Assembly: GCF_040436345.1 (NCBI RefSeq)
Contig: NC_133234.1
Span: 14,219,446-14,283,445, forward strand
DNA length: 64,000 nucleotides
Source of the DNA: Pagrus major
Lineage: Eukaryota; Chordata; Actinopteri; Spariformes; Sparidae
Direction of reading: 5' to 3'
Under the pieces are notes generated by a model. The model saw only the letters and a program-made list of their open reading frames with translations. It had not been told where the DNA came from and searched no databases. Positions 25,601-33,430 of the stretch are shown here, piece after piece. Position 1 is the first letter of the stretch, and each line of letters opens with the position of its first letter. A program made the translations under genes and the position numbers.

Positions 25601-28600
25601 TCTACTCCAGTAAATCATCATATCTACAATACCCCTTGCCTTTATTTGTTTGTCCACCATATCCACCAGCTTGTGCACCGTAGCCTGCCACATACAGAAC
25701 ATTAAAGTTGAACAGTGTTGTTTTTTTTCTCAGTGTATGTGTTTGTGTGAGAGTGTGTACGTGTCCTCAATTAGAAGGCGTGATTCATACCGTTGCCTTT
25801 CACTGGCTGTCCATTGGTCGGGCCGGCTTGAACACCATATCCTGAAACAAAGACACATTACATTGTAGCAAATATTGAGTTAAATTAGATTTATTTGTAC
25901 AATAGAGACAAACTAGTGGAGCGTTTAACATCTACCATTAGATTTAGCTCCATTTCCGTTGGGTTGAACTGAAGGATATCCTCCTAGGTTAGAAAATATA
26001 CATATATAAATGAGAGGGAAGTTAGTGGAAAAAGTGATTCTGCACAGTTTTAACACTGAGTAAAATGTGTTACAGTGCAGTCAAAGAGTCGAAGAGCTTC
26101 CTTAGTCCATCATCAGTGCAACTCATTTAGTAATGGTTCTTCCCACACCACCATGTACAAGTATGTATATGAATGTGTGTATACTTTCAGAATAAACAAC
26201 CAGATTATATAAATTTCATCCAATCAATAAACATAGAAACTTTATAATAGAGTTGTAGGAACTGCCTTACCGTTGCCTTTTGTTACAGGTCCATTATGTG
26301 CAGCAGCTGCAGCACCATTACCTACAAATAGATACAACACAAAAAGGTTTTCCATCTCTATTCATCATAATTTCTTTTATGACAGTATAATGACAGAAAT
26401 GTCATCAGCGGTCGCTCACCATTGGATTTAGCACCATTTCCACCTGGAACACCAGCTGCAGCAGCACCATAACCCAAAAGACATTTAGAGAAACAAGCAA
26501 CAAGGACCTTAAACAGATTCACTACATTTCCAGCATTAATATAATGCACATACAGAAGACTGTCTGTATTCATAACATTATTAAAACAATGGACTTACCA
26601 TTGTAGTGGCCTCCATTTCCATTTGGTGCTGCAGCAGCAGGAACTCCATAACCTGGAGAAAAACATGACCATTTTTAGCACATAATATTCTCATGACCGC
26701 AACAATTGTAGTTAATTAAGTGTAATTGTTATACACCTTAGGTAAGACAAACTTTTGAACTACCTGTAAACTATTACCAGGAACATGGAGTAAATCTAAA
26801 ATGACTTATATATGTTAGAAATCATCAGCAGTACCATTGCCTTTAGTTGCTTGTCCACCATATCCACCAGCTTGTGCACCATAACCTGTCACATAAAGAA
26901 CATTTACATTGAACAGTGTTGTTGTTTACGGAAGCCCTAAAGGGCCATGCATTCATACATTTTATTTCCTCCGTTTTCTCGTGATAACGAGATAATTTCA
27001 TTTGTTTTCTCGAGATCTCGAGTTATTATCTCGAAATAACAACTGCCGTTTTTCCGTGATAACGAGATAATTTCATTTGTTTTCATTTGTTTTCGATCTT
27101 GAGTTATTATCTCGAAATAACAACTGCCGTTTTCCCGTGATAACGAGTTAATTTAATTTGTTTTCTCGAGATCTGGAGTTATTATCTCGAAATAACAACT
27201 GCCGTTTTCCCGTGATAACGAGATAATTTCATTTGTTTTCTCGAGATCTCGAGTTATTATCTCGAAATAACAACTGCTGTTTTCCCGTAATAACGAGATA
27301 ATTTTCTCGAGATCTCGAGATAACGAAACTTTGTTTTCCCGAGATAACGATATAATTATTTCGAGATCTCGAGATAACAAAACTTTGTTTTCCCTAGATA
27401 ATGATATAATTATTTCGAGATCTCGAGATAATGACTGTGATATGATAGGTCTGATATTATGGAGACGCCCGGGACCTCGTAGCTGGTCAGCTATGTAGTT
27501 AACGACAACATCAGGCTCACTTAGATTGCTCCGCCGATATAGCTGAAGCCTTGCTAACCGTCTTTTTAGATTACGCACACTAATGTGTATATTATCTGTA
27601 ATAGCAAGGCATAATGCTATTTCAGCCTGTGTCAGGCCTTGATTGAAAAGATATGTGACACAGTGATCGATATGCTCCTGCTCCTCTGACATTGCTACAC
27701 TGAATGATGTTTCCTGCAATGATTTAATATACTACACTATCGTTTTGTTTTCTCAAGATCTCGAATTAATTATATCGTTATCTCAGGAAAACAAAGTTTT
27801 GTTATCTCGAGATCTCGAAAAAATTATCCTGTTATCTCAGGAAAACGGCAGTTGTTATTTCGAGATAATAACTCCAGATCTCGAGTAAACAAATGAAATT
27901 AACTCGTTATCACGGGAAAACGGAGGAAATAAAATGTATGAATGCATGGCCCTTTAGGGCTTCCGTAGTTGTTGCTCAGTGTGTGTGATGATTGTTAGAG
28001 TGTGTATGTTTCCTCAATCAGAAGACAGGATTCGTACCATTGCCTTTCATTGGTTGTCCGTTGGTCGGGCCGGCTGGAACACCATATCCTGCAACAAATA
28101 TCACAGTGTATTATATATTAAGTTCAACTGGACTTTACTGTACCACAGGTGCAAATGATGGAGATGATGGAGAGATGCATGCTACATCTACCATTAGATT
28201 TAGCTCCATTTCCATTGGGTAAAACTGCTGGATTGCCGCCTTGTCCATTGGTTACACCAGCTGCTGCTCCATAGCCTTAAAAACAAGATGGGAAACATGA
28301 CCCAAAAGATCTGCCATAGTTTTTACACCCTTTAACTAAAGATTTTAACACTAATACGAACTTACCTTTTGTCCCTCCTCCATTGGTCACACCAGCAGCT
28401 GCACCGTAGCCTTAAAATGATTAGACACATGGTGAGACAAAGTTGTTTGTAGTTAGGATAAGCTCTAAATTTGCACTAGATTTTGCTCCATTTGCACTTG
28501 ATACAGCAGTATTAGGAACATTTATTTGTAAAAATCAGATCAATCTGTCATGCTCACCTATTCCTTTTGTGGGGTATCCACCGTATCCATTTTGTGCACC

Positions 28601-31276
28601 CATTGCCTGACCCACACCTTAGAAAAAACATTATTAATGTTAAAATTGTCTCAGAAACAGGGGAATGTATGTCTGGAGAAACTGTGCTTTTACTTTACCT
28701 TTTGATGGCATCAGCATTCTTCCTACACCTCCGCCGTTCTGAGGTTTCCTCCCTAGAAAAATCACCATGAGACAGCTGTGATCAAAAGCTTTGGCTTGTG
28801 TAAAAATCCCACAAATGTAATGATTTTTATGTTTCATGAAGACAGAAAGTGTTCAGATTGTGATGGGTTTACCATGAGTTTGTGGTCCCTGTCCATTTGG
28901 TACTCCAGATACAGCACCGTAACCTTAAAGACAGCACATTTAATGTAAAAGTACTGTTATACTACTGTGAAGTAACAGAAGAAGAAAAAAAAAACATGTA
29001 GCTTTGCAACATATCCATATCTTAAGAGTTCAGTTCTTACTCCGTGGAGAATTAAAGGACATAATGCATTTCTTGCTTTTACTTTAGGAAGTGATTTCTG
29101 TCTGACTTTTTGGAAGAACAGGAGAGAGTCTTATTTATATATTTTCATCACAAATTTATATTACATCATTAACTTGTTTAATTATTATTTTTATGTGGAA
29201 TCCGCAGGTTGGGCAGAAATATTAAGGTGCTCCAGTTGATAACTGTTTATTTAGAAGCTCTTGAGAGGCAGTTATTGTGACATTTTATAATTCCTCTAAT
29301 GTCCGCAGTGCTGTCTATAGTGAAAACATATTATATCATATTATACAATATTATTATATTGCGTGCACATATTAAGGTTTTTCATTCTTCTTTGTTTACC
29401 TTTTGCTGTTAAATGTACTGCACCAATGCAATCATATATGAACATTTGTTTGTTTTTTCTAAATCATGGAAAGGGTCCAAAGAAAACAAAAAAATAATGC
29501 TTGGGACTGTCTTGCTTTTTAGGATGTATCCCCTCTCCCTACCCTGATAACTTTCTTACAGTCACTAAATTCTAATAAAACAATCAGCTTTTAAAAATTT
29601 AAATCCAGTCTCCTGGTGAGTCAGTACTCCGACCAACGTTTTTGGGAAGCAGCGAGTGCAGACTGCACAGAAGTCAATGGAGTGACTGTGTACAAGCAGT
29701 AAAACTATTCTCTTCCCTCGTCACAGATGGATGTTAAATTTAGACTGCTGCTGCCACCGAAGCCGAGCTGCCTTTGATTTCTCAAACTGAGCCCGCTGGT
29801 AAAGAGAAAAGAATATATAGTTGCTTCGCATCATCACAAGAAAAGTTGGTAGAGGGCCGAGCACAGATACGAGCTGCGTTGCTAAGATTTCAGTTTAACA
29901 TGATCGTTTGAAATTTGACAGGCAAACCCGAGCACCTGAGAGACATCCGTCTCATCTCTGTTTCATCTCTGAGGGACTCTCAGCAGGTTGTACTGCAGAG
30001 ACTGGAGCATGCAGCATTTTAACACAGTTTGGGAGAACTCTTTAAAGAATTCAAACAAAATAACAACAACAACAACAACATGCAGAATATACAAACAAGT
30101 ACACTGTATGTGTGAAGAGCTTGTGAAAAACATTCATCTTTGTGATTTCTGTTCAAATCATGTATGTTATCTTAAATTCTGGCCCTTGTATTTTAAATTG
30201 CATAATTAATATCTGTTATTAGAGTAGATTTTGTTTGTAAATCTCGATCTTAAAGAATGAAAAATACAACATTTCAGACACGCAACGGGCCGGTCATTAA
30301 AAGACGGATCTAGTACAGAAATGGTGCAGATAGTACACAGTTGATTTGGATGTTGCACTTCAATACAATGGAAACAGTCTGTATATAATAGTCTTCATAA
30401 ACACATACAGTACTGCAGTTGGTAAAATAAAGGATGGAAAACTACTGTCATGAAATTAACTGCCATGACAGATTCGAGTTATAAGAGGAAGACGTTGAAT
30501 TAAAGCAACATCGGGGATAAAAAGTTCTGTATTTTAGTTCATTTTCTGACATAGTGACCGGCAATGTCTGAGTTATGTCTGAGACAGAGAGCAGTTCTTC
30601 AGCGCTGGCTAACAGAAATCATCATCATCATCCTTGGCCATATGTCAGCTCATGACTCACAAGCCAAGTGTTTCACCAGACACTTGCTGCTTTTACAATT
30701 ACAGCAAATTGAACAATTTAACTTTTGTTCTACTGATTGGATCAACAATCACTGTGAAGGTGAGACTTTGGCCTCTTGGTGACTGTGACGACACGTCTCA
30801 CTATTTTCTGAATTATTTTCAGTACATTAGTCCATAATAAAAACCGTCACATAGAAATTTATCATATCATGGTCGTACTATAAAGGCAGTCCTATACAAA
30901 ATAGTTAAGAATTAGCTGCTTACACATTAATGCATGAGTAATAATAATCTAATGATATAATATATAATAGTCTAACAGTCACAGGGGCCATTTTTATGCT
31001 TTGTGTGCTTTTACTTTTAACACTTGAAGTACTGTTTCCTTATTAAATGTACATACTTTTACTTTTGTAACACTTTCAATACAGTTTTACCTGTAAAGTG
31101 TAACTACTTTCACAGTGTGATATGAGTAGTTTTACTTAAGTAACAGATCTGGATACTTCTACTCTATGACTGTCTCCCCATATGGGCCTTCACTCTGCGC
31201 TTCACTCACCCGTTGTGTGTGCTGTCTGCACCAGCCAAAGGATCACTGCACTCTGAAGAAGTAGTCGTCCCAACAT
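13629..31276 (-). CDS. cmn: Calymmin-like secreted Gly/Asn-rich repetitive matrix protein, about 59 exons
   Basis: Likely a notochord-sheath type extracellular-matrix protein. The signal-peptide exon (31210-31276) is followed by dozens of 39-84 nt exons that begin after AG with a split Gly, usually GYG, and end in a split Gly (PNG, KPG or YG), so almost all are phase 1-1 and can be lost or doubled without frame change. Typical unit: GYGNGAAPNGYGAKPNG. Three large non-repeat exons lie at 22210-22626, 20829-21119 and 13931-14200. The last exon, 13629-13633, holds only the final Gly and TAA; the one before, 13715-13771, codes AKNGKYDLNGFFGNSGYQG. Total is about 1,380 residues. It lacks elastin's AAKAAK crosslink blocks, Val-rich repeats and GRKRK tail, so elastin is unlikely. 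Calymmin is a recognition from repeat style and linkage to paqr4, not a tested match. Two repeat exons have damaged splice sites (see findings). Confidence 0.7.
13931..14200 (-). other. cmn: cmn: C-terminal Pro/acidic exon (90 residues)
   Basis: Non-repetitive exon just upstream of the C-terminal motif. It starts APTSGPTLAYPSVPSY, is rich in Pro, Val, Asp and Thr, and ends with Gln/His-rich QIHIQQHLKLHFHHQ. Its donor reads AAG then GCAAGT, a GC-type donor at exactly the phase-1 position, and it joins in frame to the 13715-13771 exon. The His-rich end may bind metal, which is inference only. Confidence 0.7.
15235..15376. repeat. Fish interspersed repeat, copy 2
   Basis: Carries CAGAGCCAGGCTGTTTCCAG, CAACCAGCTAACTTAGCTAA and TATTTCCCAAATCC, words shared with the copies at 10.5, 40.0 and 41.9 kb. 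It lies inside a cmn intron, just beside the exon at 15384. Confidence 0.55.
15903..15923 (-). other. Candidate 21-nt cmn microexon
   Basis: Between exons at 16164 and 15760, a 21-base stretch follows TTTTTAG and precedes GTAAAC. It reads VLAGSTSG in phase 1-1, like its neighbours, so including it would keep frame. It lacks the GYG hallmark, and a shorter version from an internal GCAG is possible. Low confidence. Confidence 0.25.
20036..20096 (-). other. cmn: cmn: linker exon ENGGGATISKGQG
   Basis: A mini-exon between the two halves of the gene, reading ENGGGATISKGQGAKPAKPG in phase 1-1, standing alone in about 1.3 kb of intron. Its AKPAKPG end resembles exon 24285-24333 (ATKPAKPG). Confidence 0.65.
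20829..21119 (-). other. cmn: cmn: acidic exon (97 residues)
   Basis: Starts GYVTGSAVPEQKEADVLF, then an E/A/P/T-rich, low-glycine segment with twin SITPEEAL / EVTPEEAN motifs, and closes with LPAGETGATG before a GTAAAC donor. Bounded by a CTAG acceptor. It contrasts strongly with the Gly/Asn repeats on both sides and may form a charged spacer. No known domain is recognised. Confidence 0.75.
22210..22626 (-). other. cmn: cmn: proline-rich exon (139 residues)
   Basis: Largest exon. It starts GYGMVPNGKGIKGAGASNGK, followed by Pro/Glu/Ala-rich sequence with repeated PQGKYPKPAPEP and TQGKSYKQTPL units. The donor is read as CAAG then GCAAGT (GC-AG class), phase 1. The internal copy of the same PQGKYPKP unit carries the near-identical DNA CAAGGCAAATAC, so the splice site seems to have arisen from the coding repeat. 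Confidence 0.65.
26927..27967. mobile_element. DNA transposon with long inverted ends, in a cmn intron (1,041 bp, non-autonomous)
   Basis: The ends are inverted repeats over at least about 150 bases, starting TACGGAAGCCCTAAAGGGCC on the left with its complement on the right. Inside the left arm about five tandem copies of a roughly 75-base unit, itself built around TCGAGATCTCGA and TTATCTCG palindromes, fill 26975-27430; the right arm has fewer. Flanks read GTTGTTGTT (26918-26926) and GTTGTTGCT (27968-27976), a possible 9-bp target duplication with one mismatch; a TA duplication just inside is the alternative. The paralogous intron at about 25.7 kb is the empty site. The family is not resolved. 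Confidence 0.85.
27440..27719 (-). pseudogene. Transposase N-terminal remnant of the cmn-intron transposon
   Basis: About 93 residues starting MQETSFSVAMSEEQEHIDHC. The stretch QGLTQAEIALCLAITDN followed by VRNLKRRLARLQLYRR looks like a helix-turn-helix DNA-binding region, then a VNYIADQLRGPGRLHN segment. This resembles the N-terminus of integrase-like transposon proteins common in fish genomes, which is recalled and not searched. The catalytic part is absent: the frame runs straight into the palindromic terminal repeat (SLSRDLEIIISLSREN repeats), so the copy is an internally deleted derivative. Confidence 0.55.
31210..31276 (-). CDS. cmn: cmn exon 1: signal peptide
   Basis: Reads MLGRLLLQSAVILWLVQTA then HTTG: a short basic n-region (Arg4), a hydrophobic core and a likely signal-peptidase site after QTA or TAH. 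It ends phase 1 at ACG G before GTGAGT, matching all downstream exons. A strong pyrimidine tract and CAG acceptor end 7 bases before the ATG, so an upstream non-coding exon is likely. The next coding exon seen is at 28923, making intron 1 about 2.3 kb. Confidence 0.75.
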
Positions 31277-31400
31277 AGTGGACCTGGAGGGAGGAAAAAA
31301 AAGCCCAAAATGTTTCAGAGTCGGCCGGATGAGGAGGGTAAAACAGCAGATGATCTGGAGTGGGTATGGTACCCTGATTGTGAGGGTTTAATATACACTC
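31277..31400 (-). promoter_or_regulatory. Splice acceptor and TATA-like element upstream of the cmn start
   Basis: On the minus strand, CTTTTTTTTCCTCCCTCCAG lies just before GTCCACT-ATG and looks like a real acceptor. Further up, TATATTAA (31388-31395) lies about 112 bases before the ATG and could be a TATA box for an unspliced start. A donor-like AAAG/GTGAGA at 32837/32836 could end a non-coding first exon joined to this acceptor. Transcript evidence would be needed to choose. Confidence 0.35.
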
Positions 31401-31867
31401 TGGTCTGAGGGGCCCCTCCTTCTGCTTCTAGATGCTCCTGTTCTCCATATCCTCCCCCCACTTGTTGGGAGAGACACCCGAGGCGTACGCACACTAACTA
31501 AATAATTGGTCACTTAAAGTACATTAACACTTAAGAGAGAGATAGAGAGGCAAAGAGAGGGAGGTCACCAGATTGGACACTGACTGATGAACTCTGGACG
31601 GTGCAGCATTGTCACAGTTTGAGTTGTTAGGAACCACTTTCTCATAATTTCCTGTATTACTCTTTAAAGCAAACTTTTTTTTTCAACTTCATTATATCAC
31701 TCATCAATTGTGACATATAACATGAATACATAATACAGATAACAAACCCAGCACGACTCTCCTCTCAATAAGACAATACACAACAACGAAAGGCAACAGG
31801 ACAGATTGTAATTGTTATATAATAAGAAGAAATAATTTGCATAAACAAGGATAATAATGGAAAATAT

Positions 31868-32035
31868 TAAAGGCGCAATATGTAAGAAATGGCCACCTGA
31901 AATTTATTTACGGGCTGAGGCTAGCTGGTAAATAAGCTGACTTATGTAGATACTCTTCAATGCAGTACATTGATGTTATAGTGTTGATAATTTGTTATTT
32001 TTTTTAATGTTTTCTTATATATTGGACCTTTAAAA
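31868..32035. mobile_element. Short MITE (about 170 bp)
   Basis: Left end TTAAAGGCGCAATATGTAAG and right end CTTATATATTGGACCTTTAA are imperfect inverted repeats, with TTAA at both outer edges. This family is frequent in percomorph genomes. No coding content. Confidence 0.6.
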
Positions 32036-33289
32036 TTACATTTGTCTGAAAAGTTCTTGCAGCATACTTACTGTGTCAGCACATTTCTTATATTTTATAT
32101 TTGGATAGACTCGACGTATTTCTAAAATGCGATCCTGAAGGGTTCAAATGATGAGCGAGACCTAGTATTACATCCTTGGCTTCCAAATTAACTAAATAAT
32201 GGGTTTAAGTGTCAAGACAGTCTTCTATTTTCTTTCTACATTCACAAAACAGATATAGTTGTTTCTTCTTTTTACAAAACTCACATTTGTTAAAGCAAAT
32301 TTACCTTTGCAGTATTTTGGATCAAGCTGATGTCTTCACTTCCTAATGTAAGCTGCAAAGCATAAATAAACACCTTCCCCTGGAAACAGAGTGCCATTTA
32401 AAATAATTCAATGAACTGTAGTGAAGTCATATATAGCATGTGGAAGACGACAGAAGTCAACAAACAGCAAAGCATAAAAAGAAATGAGACTCATCTGAAC
32501 TGTCCAAACATGGAAACGTATATACTGCAGACATGCTAAGCTAAACACTAACACACATTAATCACTCTAGATGACTGAGAACACAACAACATTAAAATTG
32601 TACATGCAATGATGTGAATAGGCAGCAGTTTAGTCCAATATTAACATGCAACCTATGTGGACTTATTTGTGAATGGACTTTATGACAGAAATGACATCAC
32701 TTTAAAGAGACAGATGATGGAAACTGTGCGTGAGCTCCTCTCAGTCTCCATGGTCCCAGCCAACACACACAGTCAGTAAGAGTGGCCCCTTGTACATTTA
32801 AAGAAAAAAGCGAGTAAAAAGAGGAAGATATCTCACCTTTCACATAGATTCCTCACTCAAAGTCCAAATCCTCTTCTTATGGGGTCAAGGAGAGGTTAAC
32901 GTTTCACCCCAGAGCCCACCCAGACCTCTCACATACTTGGCTTCTCTACAAACACCCTCACCACCCCTGCTGCCACGGACAAACCATCAGTCTGACTTTC
33001 ACCACCTGGAAACAATTGTGTCTTTTGATTTCCTGTCAGATCCTTCAAAAGCTCATGTTTCAAATAAAGTTCTGTCATGATTGTTTCTTAAAGAGTTTTA
33101 ACTTAATAATTATACTAAGTTTTACTCAACGATAAGTTTTAAATCAGCTGCATGCAGTCAAATCCAACAAGTTTTAGCCATGTTAGCAGCGTGGTCCACC
33201 AAACATTCATGTCCCTCTTGGAATTAATTGTAAAAGCCATACGTTTTTATCCAACACATGGTTTATGACCAAATACTTTTGTGTTTAGT

Positions 33290-33430
33290 GCTAAGCAGCA
33301 AACATTAGCATGCTAACACGCAAAACTAACATGCAGAACATGGTAAATGTCATACAGGCTTAACATTAGCATGTTAGCATTATCATTGTGAGCATGTTAG
33401 TCACGCTGACATTAGAATTTAGCTCAAAGC
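33290..33430. repeat. TTAGCATGCTAAC-rich fish repeat
   Basis: Repeated, partly palindromic words (AACATTAGCATGCTAACA, TTAACATTAGCATGTTAGC, GTGAGCATGTTAG) within about 140 bases; a common fish interspersed repeat. No function inferred. Confidence 0.5.

Larger units (their letters stand above)
22708..28923 (-). other. cmn: cmn: upstream repeat block (about 28 mini-exons)
   Basis: Exons from 5' to 3' of the gene: about 28873-28923, 28698-28754, 28557-28617, 28366-28413, 28193-28278, 28038-28089, 26835-26885, 26599-26652, 26420-26473, 26269-26320, 25935-25985, 25790-25842, 25634-25684, 25498-25551, 25366-25417, 25186-25247, 25023-25098, 24900-24950, 24726-24810, 24567-24620, 24419-24472, 24285-24333, 23944-23990, 23792-23836, 23660-23712, 23479-23551, 22888-22982, 22708-22768. 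The consensus is GYGAAAGVPNGxGAKxNG. Exon 23479-23551 extends the Ala/Gly run (GAAAGAGAGAGAG). Two exons have abnormal splice dinucleotides (25634 donor, 26473 acceptor). Block 25634-25985 and block 26835-28278 are paralogous. Confidence 0.7.

Noticed and set aside
13700-28930. Regularly spaced short similar blocks, at first glance like a CRISPR or satellite array
   Set aside because: Blocks differ in length and sequence, each is bounded by splice sites and codes a GYG...G unit; they are exons.
29036-29070. ATG TCC TTT AAT TCT CCA CGG A/GTAAG as an alternative cmn start
   Set aside because: Phase does not match the next exon and no signal peptide is coded.
29380-29440. Possible extra cmn mini-exon ending ACAGCAAAAG/GTAAAC on the minus strand
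   Set aside because: Acceptor has a poor pyrimidine tract, only about 18 bases would be coded and no GYG or PNG motif appears.
13629-31276. Reading the gene as elastin (elna/elnb)
   Set aside because: Tyr-Gly-Asn-Pro repeats without AAAKAAK crosslink blocks or Val-Pro-Gly repeats, and the C-terminus lacks the elastin Cys pair and GRKRK.
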